A DNA stretch of 64,000 nucleotides from Beta vulgaris subsp. vulgaris (GCF_026745355.1 NC_079202.1:23268897-23332896), one strand, 5' to 3'; positions 1 to 12,943 are shown, counted from the first letter of the stretch. Notes: a model not told the origin generated them from the letters alone. Numbers and translations are program-made.

Positions 1-153
1 GATCACCAAGAAGGTATTTTGACCAAAATTAAAGGTAAAAAATGTTCTATATGAGTAATTTGACTTGTTTTGGATTTTGTTACAATAATGTGATGATGTA
101 TATTGTTTTAAATTTCGTTAACACTCTTTTTGTTTCTATTATATGCTACAGAT

Positions 154-3100
154 ATGGCTAGTGACGATTCGAGCGATCATTCATCGGATTCTGATGCCCT
201 TTTCACCCAGAAAAGGAGCCTGACCAGGGAGAGGAAGTGATCGTGTGCAGATGCGTTAGATGCATGGATGGAGAGATTTGAGCTAGAGGCTGATAGGAAT
301 GCTTTACTTGGCATTGAGGTGACAGGTGATGGAGCCACCCCCTCAGGTTCGCGTTTATTTCAATATTGTAAATATTCATATATGTAATTTACTTGTTCGT
401 TCTCTAATTTAATTTCTTATTTTGATTCTTAGTTCAGTCAGACCACTACATATTATGGTGCACAGGGAGCGGGAAGAAGTCAAGTGGGAATCCAAAGGCA
501 CAGAAAGAGTAAACGAGGTCCCACGATGAATCTCCACAACACAGGAGATATGGTCTTAGAGTTGATGATTTGGGAAGACCAACAGGTAAATAGAGTATAT
601 TTATCATACTTAGCTTATTACAATTTCATTTTGGATTTCTAATTGTTTCTTTATAGGTCCATGGCGAGCCAAGTATTGTTTTGGATCGGTCTTTCTATAC
701 GGAAGCTGAACATCAATTGGTCATGGAGACACATTTCTCCTACCTTGTTGGATGTGATGTGGACAGACACTATGGTAAACAACTCTAACATATCATAATA
801 CTTAGTTTATGTATTTTATGGTAGATTTGATTGTAATACAACATATAGACAGTTGGAACCAAAATTAGCCATTTTAGGCCATTTCGGCCTTTTTCTTCCA
901 AATGAATGAATATGATTTTTCATGCTAGTTTAAGTTGTAAACACCTCTAACATATCATATATACTTAGTTTATGTGTTTATGGTAGATTTGATTGTAATA
1001 CAACATATAGACAAGTTGGAACCAAAATATAGCCATTTTAGGCCATTTCGGGCCTTTTTCTTCCCAAATGAATGAAATGATGTTTCATGCTAGTTTAAGT
1101 TGTAAACACTCTAACATATCATATATACTTATTTAATGTATTTTTTGGTAGATTTGATTAGTAATACCACATATAGACAAGTTGGAACCAAAATTAGCCA
1201 TTTTAGGCCATTTCGGGCCTTTTTCTTCCAAATGAATGAAATGATTTTTCATGCTAGTTTAAGTTGTAAACACTCTAACATATCATATTACTTAGTTTAT
1301 GTTTATGGTAGATTTGATTGTAATACAACATATAGACTAGTTGGAACCAAAATTACCATTTTGGCCATTTCGGGCCTTTCTTTTCCAAATGAATGAATAT
1401 GAATGTTTCATGCTAGTTTAAGTTGTAAACACCTCTAACATATCATATTACTTAGTTTATGTGTTTATGGTAGATTTGATTGTAATACAACATATAGACA
1501 ATTGGAACCAAAATAAGCCATTTTAGGCTTCGACCTTATTTCCATTTTCTTTCCAAATGAATGAATATGAATAGTTTCATGCTAGTTTAAGTTGTAAACA
1601 CCTCTAACATATCATATATACTTAGTTTCATGTGTTTAGTGGTATATTTGGTTGGTAATACAACATATAGACAAGTTGGAACCAAAATAAGCCGTTTTAG
1701 GCCATTTCGGGCCATTTTTTTTCCAAATGAATGAATATGAATAGTTACATGCTAGGTTAAGTTGTAAACACCTCTAACATATCATATATACTTAGTTTCA
1801 TGTGTTTAATGGTAGTTCTGATTGGTAATATAACATATAGACAAGTTGGAACCAAAAGAAGCCATTTTAGCCTATTTTGAAAAACAGAATATGTTTCACA
1901 TTCCCGACTTGGTTCCATACAAGAAGCAGTACTTGTCTGCTGTGAACACTATATGGAGGGATTTTAACAGAAAATTGGTATCTGGTTGGATAACAATAAC
2001 GAGAGTTAGATCAAAGAAAGAGAAGTTAGGTGATAGTCCACCAGATGTATACAAGCACATCAAGAAGGAGGATTGGGCCACATTCAAAGAAAAGATGACG
2101 TCAGATGATGCTATAGTAAGTTTATAATCTAATTATTAACTTGGTTTTATTGATTTAAATAATATTATACTAACTTAATGTATTTTTTTTTTTGCAGAAA
2201 AAGCGAGAAAAGGCACTCGAGAGCGCAAAAAAATACACACATCATCACCACTTAGGTCAGATGAGCTATGGAGATGCTAGAGATTGTGGAGGCAAGAGAA
2301 ATTCGATCCACCTAGTTTTTTGATTCTGGATCGTCATCTAGTACACCATCCTCCTCGGTGTCCTCTAGTTTTAACCGGGGTGATGATTGGTGGTGCGCGA
2401 TGCATAAGAAAGATCCAGTTACTAAACAGCGATTTATTCCAGCTGAGGAAACAAAGATTGTAGCTGACAAATACGTATGTATATCATTATAATTAACTTT
2501 TAGTTTGACATGAATATTTTTCTCATTTATTAACTACATTATACTGTTAACTTGCTTTTTGGGCAGTTGGAGTACAAGGAGAAGCAAGCTAAGGGTGAGT
2601 TCATTCCGGTTCGTAACAGAGACGCCCTTTTTATGGCTCCTGGAGAGAAGCCAGATCATTCGGGTTGCTGTTATAGTTTTGGGGGCGTGAATGTTGGCAA
2701 TACGAAGGCTTTTGGGCACGTACCTCGTACGCACTATACGAGATCGAGTCAGGAACAAGAAGAGGCACTCATACAAATGAGTGAAAGGTGGAGGGAGGAT
2801 ATCGCCACATATATGCAGAATGTGATGATTTCACAGCCCACTCAGCCACCTACACATCCACCTACCGGGTCGTATCCTTCACCATCTGCTGGACCATCTC
2901 CTTCACATGTAGAAACACCTACTCAGCCACCTACTTAGTCACCTGTTGGGCTATATCATTTTTTCCCTTCACCATTTGCTATGCCATCTCCTACACAGCC
3001 CACTCAGCCACCTAGTCCGTCATTTGTTCCACCATTTGATGTGTCATCTCCTACACGGCCGACTCAGCCACCTATTCTATCATTTGTTCCACCATCTGCT

Positions 3101-3628
3101 TCACCATTTGCTGGGCCATCTCCTGGGCCATCTCCTGAGGTAGCTGCTTCACAGCCCACTCAGCTACGTACTCCACTATCTGGATTTTTTGACACTCATT
3201 CTCCTTAGCTGAAAGTACATATAATTATTATATATACATGTGCTTTATACAAAAAATTATCTTATATACATGTCCTTTATACAAATAATTATCATATTTA
3301 CATGTGTGTTTTATTCAAATAATATCAAATAATATCTTATATACATGAACTTTACGTTGCTGTTAGGACGAGGTTCCATGTCGATGTATTGATAGATCCA
3401 ACTAGTGGAGAGACTTGTCTAGTGGCAGATGCACATTCTTATGCTTTTGATGAGACCACTACAGTTCATGGGTCTAGAATGATGAACGATCACCTGAAAG
3501 TGAAAATTCATCGAATTATAGAGAAATATGGTCATTTGCCACTACATGTTCCCGTCCTTGCATATGAGATCGACACTAAAGCTACTCCTTTGGGTACTTG
3601 GGTGCAATGGCCAAAATTATTTAGCACA
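154..3628 (+). pseudogene. CACTA Transposase_24-like gene, decayed, N-terminal and middle exons
   Basis: This resembles the plant Ptta/En/Spm transposase family (Transposase_24). Coding segments: 154 to about 344 (acidic start, MASDDSSDHSSDSDALF, soon hits a TGA at 238); 1841-2115, the best exon, with AILAYFEKQNMFHIPDLVPY and NTIWRDFNRKL; 2198-2474, which includes DDWWCAMHKKDP after a frameshift; 2567 to about 3208, with FIPVRNRDALFMAPGEKPDH followed by a Pro/Thr/Ser-rich linker built of repeated TQPPT and PSPSAGP-like units and broken by TAG at 2936; and about 3366-3628, FHVDVLIDPTSGETCLVADA onward. Splice sites are ordinary GT-AG (for example GTAAGT at 2116, TTTGCAG before 2198). The last exon is cut by a short CACTA element at 3629. 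The protein would bind DNA or assist transposition; this copy cannot make it. Confidence 0.7.
780..1846 (+). repeat. Tandem array, about 7 units of roughly 165 bp, in a CACTA transposase intron
   Basis: Each unit contains GTAATACAACATATAGAC, then GTTGGAACCAAAAT, then GCCATTTTAGGCCATTTCGG, then CAAATGAATGAAT and GTTTAAGTTGTAAACACC. GGAACCAAAA occurs near 855, 1018, 1183, 1343, 1503, 1678 and 1848, giving periods of 160 to 175. The last occurrence is the beginning of the real exon (1841-2115), so each unit is a decayed copy of the intron end plus exon start. Confidence 0.85.
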
Positions 3629-5083
3629 CACTAGTACAGAAAAGGCAATTTGCGTCGGATGTGAGGCGCCTATTTGCGTCGGACTTTGGTACGACGCCAA
3701 AGCCCTCGACGCAAATGACTCATAAATGATCTGCGTCGTATGCGAAAACGACGCAGATGGTAGAGCTATTTGCGTCGCACTCGTATACGGTGCGACGCAA
3801 ATTCCTATTTAAATATTAAAAAAAAAAAATCACTGTGCGTCGCACCAACACAATGTGCGACGCACATTCCTATACTTGTTAAAGTTGCTATACTAAATGT
3901 AGCTATATACCATCGCAATTCATTTTCATGACTGGAAACAGTCCTATGTATTATTACCTTCATAATTGATGATGCTAGCATATTGAAATTTCAACTCAAA
4001 CAAATTAACCAGTAGTTTAAAAAAAGTAGAAGTAGTGTTTAACTGAGGTAGAAGGGGCGTTTTTCACACACACTAATTACAAAAAAAAAAATACATAAAT
4101 TACAGAAACTAAAAAGAGAAAATTACATAAAATTAAAATGAGAAATTACATAAAAATATAAAAGAGAAAATTACAGAATACTACTCAGATCTTGAAATGA
4201 GGGATTCCGTCGACGTTTCATGGCTTCACCGGAAAATTTGCGCTTCGAAAATCCTAGATCTGAGAATGAAAAAAATAAAGAAAAAGTCAAGCGAAAAAAT
4301 TAAGAAAAAAAAACCGAACATTCAATATTAAACCTCCATAACTCGTAATTCTAAGTTAAAAAAAAGGCGAAAATTCAAAATGCTTCCAAAAATAAAAAGT
4401 CAAGCGAAAAAATTAAGAAAAAAATCAATAGAAACAAGAAGAAAATTGAGAAAAAAGTTACCAGTGACTAGATTTGCAAAAATCAAAAATTTCGATGTTC
4501 ATAGTCCAATCAGAAGGCAACATTTCGTCGTTCGTCAACTGAAGATGAAGAAGACGATCAAGATGACTAAGGCAACATCTTCTTCGTTCGTTAGCTTCGT
4601 TCGTTCGAATTTTTGAGAAATGAAAACTTGTTTTGTAGGTTGGAGGAGAGAGAAAGAAGATCAGGCTTTTGAGGAAGGAAGCTAAGAAGAGCGGCGGTTT
4701 TATTTTGAGAATGGGGGAATTTTAGGTTAAGAGGGTGAACTGGTGGCCTGGGCTATTAGACGCGTTATAAATGAGTTGGTGGGCTGATGTGCGTCGGATG
4801 GGCCAATGGGTCCGACGCACATTAGCCTTTTGCAACGCATCTTTACATTGTGCGACGCACATTGGGAACCAATCTCTCCAACTGGTGTAAGGAATATGCG
4901 TCGCACAGACACGGAAACGACGCACATTGTTAATTTGCATCGCATGTGAGGATGGTGCGACGCATATTCTTTGTGATTTGCGTCGCACAGCTCCCTACAC
5001 GCGACGCAAATCCTAACTGTGCGTCGTTTCCGTGTCTGTGCGACGCAAATCAGGGGACGCAAATCGTCCTTTTTCTACTAGTG
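3629..5083. mobile_element. Non-autonomous CACTA element (1455 bp) inserted in the outer CACTA gene
   Basis: It begins CACTAGTACAGAAAAGG and ends in CTTTTTCTACTAGTG, which inverted reads CACTAGTAGAAAAAGG. The 3-bp target duplication ACA flanks it at 3626-3628 and 5084-5086, the length typical of CACTA elements. Both ends carry dense inverted copies of TTTGCGTCG/CGACGCAAA and GTGCGTCGCA/TGCGACGCAC, the presumed transposase-binding subterminal repeats. The middle (about 3880-4740) is AT-rich with no recognisable protein; short open frames at 4380-4616 and on the - strand at 4722-5062 are low-complexity or palindrome artefacts. Confidence 0.92.
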
Positions 5084-5196
5084 ACAAATGTTAAGTGATG
5101 AGGTAATTGTTCATATAGGCCTCCATTTTTGTAAAACTAATAGCTTTCAATTTAAAAATTTCATAATATTATGCTCGTTTTGAAAAATAATTATTA

Positions 5197-8100
5197 GGTT
5201 ACACCGACACCTAAAAAACAAAAAGGGATTTCGGGGGAGGCTGTTAGATCTTCTAGCCATCTGCATTCAGCCGGTTCGGCTTCTCATTTTAGTCCAGTTA
5301 TCGATGATCGATCATTCTTGGACTCCCTCACTGAAGACTGCAGGGAGTTAGCAGATACGCTTGCCCTTGCCGTCGCAGACGATGATGTTGTTGGTGTTAC
5401 CTTGCCGAGATCCTTGTTCCATTATTCAAAAGATGATGGCACCGCTTTTCTGACCAAGGAGGATATTGGTCAGTTTTTGAAAAGGAAATGATTAATATTT
5501 CTATTATCCAAGTGTACATGAGGTAACAATAATCAAAGTTATGATTTTTTTTAACATTTAATTATATGGTAGTTGTATTTTTACATATAGTTTACTTTTG
5601 CCAATTTTTAGGGCTACACAGTCGGACTTGGATGGATTTGGGGATGCTATTGGACCTGTTTGTTGGATGTGTCCGCAAAGTACCGCTGCGGAGGTGCATG
5701 CATCGGAGGAGGTAACGAAGTACATTGTGCATGCTATGATGGGATACGTCGATGTAGGTGCTAGTATCATGTTCGTGCCAATCTTTCAAGAGTAATATTC
5801 TACCTTAATATCTACAAATATTAATAGCACCATGATATGTGATTTTTTAAATAATTATTGTTATTCAATCTTGCAAGAGCCAACATTGGATGCTCCTTGT
5901 CATATGTCCCTTGCTCGGGATAATTTATACCTTCGATTCTGCCAGCTTTCATAAACCGCGGAAGTTAAAGCTTAGAACACCTATGATAGCGAAAGTTGAT
6001 ATACGTTTGATATACTTTAAATGAATTGAGTTTATAACATACAACAATTAAAGACTAAATCATTTGATGTTGTATTATCTAGTGCTTTTAGGAGGTTTCG
6101 GATGAGCGGCTACAAAGTTCATCGGGAGAAGCTGTAATCCCCCACAATTTTAAAGAATTTTTATAAATATATCTAAGTATTTATATAGTTATATATAAAT
6201 CCAAATGAGTTTGGAAAATGATTTGACTATTTAAAAAGGGTTGACTATTTTAAAAGTCAAATGAAATTATTTTTCATAGCTTAATAAAATTAGAAATTTT
6301 TTAATTAAGCATGTTTTAATAAAAGTTTTAAATATTAAAGTATATTGAAAAAGAAGTTTAATGGAATCGAAAATCCTAAAAGGATATAAAGGGAAAGAGT
6401 CATGTTGATGACTAAAGTCTTAAATTGTCCATCTTATTAGTCATCAAATTTCAATTAACATTATCTCTTGTCCTAAGCCCATTAAGGGAAGCCTTTACAT
6501 AAATATCCTAAAACCCAATTATTTTATCCCACACAATTATTTTCTCCACAAAAATCACGTCATTCACTTTTCTTTCTTCCTTAGACTTTTTCTCTCTCCT
6601 CTTCGTGCGTCATTCTCGTTCTCTCTCTCAAATCTCGTTTCTTCTTCTTTAAGTAACGTTTTTTGTTCAACAAGAAACGTCACAAACCTTTCTCAAAACC
6701 AAAGCTTGCTGCCGCCGGGTTGCTGCTGTTGCTGGCCGGCGCTACCTTTCCTCCTTGTTTGTCGGTTGTTTTCTTTCTTCCTTCCTAAGATTCCATTAAA
6801 AGAATAAGTTTTTATGTTACTTATTATTATTTATCATATTTACTAATTAAATTACTGTTTTTTTATATATATAATTTCGGTCATCATAGTTTATATTATA
6901 AGAAATTTTAGATTTATTATATTGAATTTATTTTTAGTTTTAATCATGAAAATAAGAGTTTTTAGGGTTTTTAATTGCTAGAAACTAAAATGATATATTA
7001 TGAACTATGAGATTTACTTAGTACGTAATTTTAAATATGTTTTAAGGAGGGTTATTAGATTTTAAAAGTGCTGTAATTTAATTCAGAAAAGAGTTATTTA
7101 TGGAGTTTTTAAGGATTTTTAATTGCTAGAATAGTAGTACTATACTAGGAATTAAAAATAACTTAAGTTTGACACTTAAAAACGATTTTAAAACGTGTTT
7201 TAAGGGGTTTTAATTTATTTAAAGCTGCTGTAATTTTTGGTTCAAGTTATTAATTTTAGTTACTTTGTTTTCTATGCGGAGAATACATTGTAGGAGACTT
7301 TTAACGATTTAAAAGTGGCCTACAGGCTAGTATATACAAGGTACGTACATTATTATGTGTTATGTGGTTTAGAAGCATGTTCTAAGGAATATTTAAATAG
7401 TATCATGTATAGGAACTTACCTTATTCATATATGTGAATTCTGAAAGTTATTTTACATGTTATATGCCTGTGTGCAACATGTGATCTAGAATTGATTATG
7501 ATTATCAAATTATATGTTTGTGTGGAATAATTGATGCAAGCATGTTAATAGAGTTTATTTATTAATTCGCATATGAATTAGTATACATTAAAGTGAATCA
7601 TGTAATGCATGGATTCTTTGAGAAGTAGTATTTTAGTATCTTATGAGGACTGTGGCCTTATTTGGTAAGTTACAAGTTATACTATATAAAGGTAAGTTTA
7701 TTGTTGGCTAGGTTCAACAAGTAAGTGAGTAAAGAATAAAAAGGAATTAAAGTAGTCTTGGATTGTAAGTTGTGATCACTTGTTAATCCAAAGATAAAAG
7801 AAGTTCTGTTATGACTATTTGATTATTAATTATGTGTTACTTTCTATGTGTGCCAACACAAGTAATAACATGTAAATAACGTAAAGTGTAACGAGAATAA
7901 GTTATAGACTTTAGACTTGTGCACGTCTAGAGTTGGACATAAGGGTAGGGGTTATGGTGAGCGTGCCATAGCTTTTCTAGGAATGGATTGATCGCCATCC
8001 CTCTTTTATTTCAAAGGTTCCTCGATATCGCAGGTCACTCTGAAATGCGGAGTTGCGCCCCCATTTCATATTAGTAGGTAAGACAACTCGTCCAATAACT

Positions 8101-9059
8101 ATTCCATTAAAGTAAATAAAAAGATGTTTTGAGTTTAGTTCAGTAAAAGTTGCTTGCAGATTATTATATGTTTATTTATTATTTATTCCTACACATTATT
8201 ATTTAGTATCATGTTTAGGAATGTTATGTTTGATATGTAGTACTCAGCTTTGCTGATTACGTGCTTTACTTGTGTGTGTGATCATGGGTTTGCTTATTGA
8301 TCCTGTGATGATCCTTCTGGTGAGCAGAGTCGATAGTGCATTGACATTACAAGTTCGCAGATGTGCATCGCATTGGGAATCTGGAGTGGAGAGACTATAT
8401 CTAGCGTAGTTTAACTTATGCTTTCGTAGGAACATATTTATTTCAGATTGTGGTTTTTTTAAGTTGGTGTGTTTAAGTTTCAAACACTTGTCATTTATTT
8501 AGTAAGTTTTAATAAAGTTGGTTTTTAGTAAACTGTTTTCCGCTGCAAAATTCTGAATAAGCTGATACGTTATCACACGGGCGATAATGCCTGGGTAATT
8601 CTATAAGTTTTATATTATAAAGTTATTTCTGAAAATAGAGAATTATCGAGGTGTTACAGAAGCTTTTGTGGAAAAATGTTGAGGTATATATAATAGAATT
8701 TCTTGATTCAGTTATTAAAAGCTTACTTTATTCTCATTATACGGTAAATTTTCTCATTTTCTTAAAACTTTTGATAAAGTGCCCGCAATAACAAGGAGGC
8801 ACGGAGTGCGGTTATTTTGTGATGCGATACATTTTTGACGTACTCGCTTCATATTTTGGTTCGGAGGATTTGGACAAAGTAAGTTCATATAATTATTCAT
8901 TTTATATTTAATATATTTAACTATTTGATGCTAACTTTGGTGAATTATTTTCAGGTTGCTCAAACCTTTACGAAAGATCCTTATACGAAGGATCAAATCA
9001 ATGAGGTGAAGAATAAGTGGGCAAGATACATTATTGATGAGTGCAATTACGTAGGTTAG
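5197..9059 (+). pseudogene. CACTA Ulp1-like (C48 peptidase) 3' exons, decayed and interrupted
   Basis: This continues the outer CACTA gene. Pieces: 5197-5490 (linker, FLDSLTEDCRELADTLALA and a downstream TKEDIG segment); 5612-5790, ending YVDVGASIMFVPIF; 5880 to about 5995, HWMLLVICPLLGIIYTFDS, which holds the catalytic His and Asp of the C48 fold; 6092-6132 joined across a solo LTR to 8664-8683 (RMSGYKVHREK...LLWKNVE); 8780-8878, with the oxyanion Gln and catalytic Cys in QGGTECGYFVMRYIFDVL; and 8955-9059, ending at TAG. Defects: an in-frame TAA at 8789, just before the catalytic Gln, and the LTR inside an exon. Ulp1-like domains are recurrent passengers of plant CACTA and MULE elements; in cells the family removes SUMO-like proteins, but the role in transposons is not settled. 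Confidence 0.75.
6133..8658. mobile_element. Solo LTR, 2526 bp, probably Ty3/Gypsy type
   Basis: It starts TGTAATCCCCCACAATT and ends GAGGTGTTACA, the TG...CA form with short inverted tips TGTAA/TTACA. A perfect 5-bp target duplication GAAGC sits at 6128-6132 and 8659-8663. No internal retroelement domain is present, so this is one LTR left by recombination. Its length and the TGTAA...GGTGTTACA tips recall large Gypsy (Tekay/Retand-like) LTRs; that assignment is a guess from form only. Within it, sequence around 6580-6790 is CT- and GC-richer and the rest is AT-rich; the small open frame at 8244-8483 (- strand) is not convincing. Confidence 0.88.
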
Positions 9060-9156
9060 TTAGTTTATGTTAACGTTCTTTGTTTTTCTAACTTTAGACG
9101 AAATACATTATTGCAACTTGTACCAACCAACATTGTAGTGATTTGGATTTCATGAT

Positions 9157-9340
9157 ATATATATATACATATATATATATATGTATATATATATATGTAT
9201 ATATATATATGTATATATATATATGTATATGTATATATATATATGTATATATATATATGTATATATATATATGTATATGTATATATATATATATGTATAT
9301 GTATATGTATATATATATATGTATATGTATATATATATAT
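9157..9340. repeat. (TA)n microsatellite, left of element 1
   Basis: Alternating TA with a TATG interruption about every 18-20 bases. It adjoins the first base of the element 1 terminal repeat. All long open frames across it are artefacts of the alternating sequence. Confidence 0.97.
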
Positions 9341-9410
9341 GAGAACGTATTGTGTCGGACTCGTCCGACACAACACTCTCATCGGACGAGCAACACGCGC
9401 GCGAGTTAAT
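9341..9410 (+). repeat. Element 1 left terminal inverted repeat
   Basis: Matches the inverted right end (35070-35135). Bases 9347-9376 form a palindrome: arm GTATTGTGTCGGAC, its complement GTCCGACACAACAC with one mismatch, and a 2-base centre. Confidence 0.85.
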
Positions 9411-9524
9411 AAAGACCGAAAAAATTAAAAAAAAAAAACAAAAAAAACACTTTGACGAGCAACACGCGCGCGAGTTAATAAAGACCGAAAAAATTTAAAA
9501 AAAAAAAAACAAAAAAAACACTTT
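9385..9524 (+). repeat. Direct duplication of about 70 bp in the element 1 left end
   Basis: GACGAGCAACACGCGCGCGA, TTAATAAAGACCG and an A-rich tail ending CAAAAAAAACACTTT occur twice in tandem (9385-9453 and 9454-9524) with almost no change. Confidence 0.9.
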
Positions 9525-9834
9525 CATCCCCTTCATCCGCTTCATCCGCCATTGTTCAAAAACAAAAACAGTCGAAACATATCGAACAGATCCACTTTCT
9601 CCCTGAAATTAAATCTCAAATCTAGTTCAACCAAGAATGTCAACCGAAGATTCGAATTCACAAATCGGAAGTTTATTACAAATTGATCTAAGCAATGAGA
9701 ATACTGACACAGATCTCACATTACAAATTGAACTAAACAATGAAAACCGTAACACAGATATCACATCAGAAAAAAAAAAAAAAAAAAAAAAAAATTACAT
9801 GAAGAATCAGCTGGAAAAGAAGACAAAGAAACAG

Positions 9835-10556
9835 GTGTATGTCTAAAATTAATTTTCAATTGCATTTACTCATTTTCAGTTAGTATTTCGATTCTATCAG
9901 TTAGTATGTATAAAATTAGCATTTACATTGCAACAAAAGTCTATTTTTCACTCATTAACTTCTTTTTCAGTTAGACTTATTTAATACTCAGTTAGACTTG
10001 TTTATTATTCAGTTAAACTTATTTTGTTTTCAGTTAATATAGTTTTCAGTTAGACTTATTTAGTGTTCAGTTAGACTAATTTAGTTTTCAGTTAGACTTA
10101 TTTAGTTTTCAGTTAGAACTATTTACTCTTCAGTTAGACTTATTAACTCTTCAGCTAGACTTATTTACTCTTCAGTTAGATTTATTTACTCTTCAGTTAG
10201 ACTTATTTACTCTTCAGTTAGACTGATTCAGTTTTCAGTTAGACTTATTTAGTTTTCAGTTATACTTATTTACTCTTCAGTTAGACTTATTTACTCTTCA
10301 GTTAGACTTATTTCGTTTTCAGTTAGACTTATCTAGTTTCAACTAGCCTTATTTAGTTTCAGTTAGACTTATTTATTTCTCAGTTAGACTTCTTTATTTT
10401 TCAGTTAGACTTATTTTCTTTTCAGTTGGTCCTTCATTCATTTCATTTAGTATAATGATTCTTTCATTTGATACTATTACAATTATTTTCAGCTACACTT
10501 GTTTAGTTTTCAGTTAGTGCTTCTGTTCTTTCAGTTAGTGTCCTTATTTTTTGTCA
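9835..10556 (+). repeat. TTCAGTTAG repeat block in transposase intron 1
   Basis: From about 9870 the intron is a run of CAGTTAGACTTATTTAGTTT-like units about 20-21 bp long, with ACTCTT and GTTTTC variants. All are in the same orientation, so the sense strand of the intron carries dozens of TTTCAG trinucleotide-acceptor look-alikes. Confidence 0.95.
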
Positions 10557-11597
10557 ATGAACTCAACAGCTGAACATGAATATCTCAAGTACCTCAATGA
10601 CGAGAATATCAGTAGCAGTTTAACAGGATGACATGTTACAGATCACAAAGATGGTTACAACTTGTATCAAGCACACTCAAGAGCATTAGGATTTAGTATT
10701 AGGAAACAAACTCTAAGGAGGAGGAGAATTGATAATTCAATATACGAATTCTACTTGGTTTGCTCAAAGGAAGGAGCCTCAAAATCAACAAACAAAATAA
10801 CAGAATCAAAAGAAAAAGACACACAACAACAACAACATGTTCAGATACCAGATGTTGAGCAGCCAACCAAGGAAAGAAAGGAAAGAGTAGTCAATGAAAC
10901 AAGAACAGCATGCAAAGCCATGGTCATATTTAAACAAGAAAAACCTGGTCAAGACTTTGTTGTAGTAGCTCATGAGTTGCAGCACAACCATGAGTTGGTA
11001 ATACAACAAGAAATACATCATTTGAAATCAGAAAGGAAGATAACTGAACAAAAAGGACAACTGATAGAAACAATGGTTGAATCTGGCATAAAGCCAATGC
11101 ATGCATACAACTTTTTGTGTCATGAGGCTGGATCAGAAGAAGTAGTGGGTCACACAAAAAGGGACCATCTAAACTATATCACACAGTACAGAACAAGATT
11201 GGTTGAAGGAAAGGATATGCAGAGCGTGTTGGATTTACTTCAGCAAAGAGCGGATGATGATCCTGCATTCTTCTACAGGCTGAAATTTGGAGAACATAAC
11301 AACATTGTCAGCTACTTTTGGCGAGATTCAATGATGTTGGAGGACTTCAAAGCATATGGAGATGTTATGATATTCGACACAACATATAGGACAAACAAAT
11401 ATGGACTGATATGGGCACCATTTGTTGGCATAAACTTCCATTGGAAAACAACAATGTTTGCATGTTCTTTCATAACTAATGAAAAGGAAGAGAGCTTTGA
11501 ATGGCTACTAGAAACATTCAAGAGAGCAATGTGCCAACAAGAGCCAAAGACAATTTTCACTGATCAAAATAAGGCAATGGGCAATGCAATTGAAAAG
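10557..11597 (+). pseudogene. FAR1-like transposase, exon 2 (DNA-binding domain and catalytic core)
   Basis: The frame runs through HKDGYNLYQAHSRALGF and the Arg-rich TLRRRR stretch, a charged Gln/Lys/Glu linker, then the transposase core to GNAIEK. The exon start is uncertain because no acceptor fits exon 1 in phase exactly; an upstream ATG at 10557 reads in frame. One TGA at 10629 interrupts. Confidence 0.8.
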
Positions 11598-12144
11598 GTA
11601 TTTTTCAGTTAGACTCATTAAGTTTTCAGTTAGACTTATTTAGTTTTCAGTTAGATTTATTTAGTTTTCAGTTAGACTCGTTTAGTTTTCAGTTAGACTT
11701 ATTTAGTTTTCAGTTAGACTCATTTAGTTGTCATTTTAAGTTAGTGAAATTTTAAGTTAGCATTTCCACTATTTCAGTTAGACTTCTTTATTTTTCATTT
11801 AGACTTATTTATTATTCAGGTAGACTTATTTAGTTTTCAGTTAGACTTATTTAGTTGTCAGTTACACTTATTTACTTTTCAGTTAGACTAATTTACTTTT
11901 CAGTTAGACTTATTTAGTTTTCAATTAGACTCATTTAGTTTTCAGTTAGACTCATTTAGTTTTCATTTGGGCTTCATATTACTTCATTTTGTCTAATGAA
12001 ATTTTCAGTTAGCATTTACACTGTTTCAGTTAGACTTCTTTATTTTTCAGTTGGTCTTCATATTATTTCTTTACTATTTCAATTAGATTCACAAGCATTC
12101 AAATGAAAGTGATTTCTAGCATAATATGTACTATCTTAAAACAG
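11598..12144 (+). repeat. TTCAGTTAG repeat block in transposase intron 2
   Basis: Nearly the whole intron consists of the same 20-21 bp unit in + orientation, between a GTATTT donor and the AACAG acceptor at 12144. Confidence 0.95.
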
Positions 12145-12943
12145 GTTTTCCCAAATTCAAGACATAGGCTTTGCCTTTGGCATATAGAGAAGAACTTTGT
12201 AAGCCACTTCGGATCCCTTAAGACCAATGAAGACTTCAAGAACATGTTCAAGAACTGCTTGATGGGGTGTCAAAATGAATCAGGCTTTGAAGAATTGTGG
12301 GCGAAAATGATGGAAATGTATGGACACGAGAAAAAGGAATGGTTCGAAAAGTATATGATCAGAGACACAAGTGGTGCACCGCGTTAAATAGGGATATGTT
12401 TTCAGCTGGAATCTTATCATCACAAAGAAGTGAAGTCACAAATAAGGCAATATCATTCAATGCAAAAGCAACAACAAACCTGTTTGAATTCTATCATATA
12501 TTTGAGCAAACAGTGAAAAGATGGAGAAGCAATGAAACTAGTGACAACTTCCGGAACAGAACCGAACGTCCCAAAGCCATCAAATCCAAATCAAAGCTTC
12601 TGAAACATGCAGCTGATGTATACACACTAGCACTGTATAATGACTTTGAAACAGAGTATGAGTGGGCAATGGCATCCTTTTTACGAGCATTTGCAACAGA
12701 AAACTCAGAGCTGAAGTTGTTTGAAGTCTCACCAGAAGAAGATTTCACCAATTCACATACAGTAGCATACGATGAGGCTACAACAGAATTAGTGTGCTCA
12801 TGTCAATGCTTCACAGAGACGGGGATGCTTTGCTTTCACATAATAAGGGTCATGCACATGTTCAGCATATTTCAAAATCCACAACAATATATCCTTAAGA
12901 GATGGACAAGACTTGCAAAGTCAGCAGTATGGGAAATGTTCAA
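12145..12943 (+). pseudogene. FAR1-like transposase, exon 3 (C-terminal core and SWIM finger)
   Basis: Opens VFPNSRHRLCLWHIEKNF in phase with exon 2. A one-base shift around 12350 moves the frame to the one carrying RHKWCTALNRDMFSAG and the SWIM motif. Ends at a GTTAGT donor after EMFK. Confidence 0.8.

Noticed and set aside
4722..5062. - strand frame of 111 residues with repeated CVAQ and RRTH
   Set aside because: It reads the GCGTCG palindromic subterminal repeats of the short CACTA element.
9065..9428. Several open frames of 73-105 residues rich in Ile and Tyr
   Set aside because: They are translations of the (TA)n tract.
9866..10555. CRISPR-like look of regular 20-bp repeats
   Set aside because: There are no unique spacers, the units abut, and the context is a plant transposon intron.
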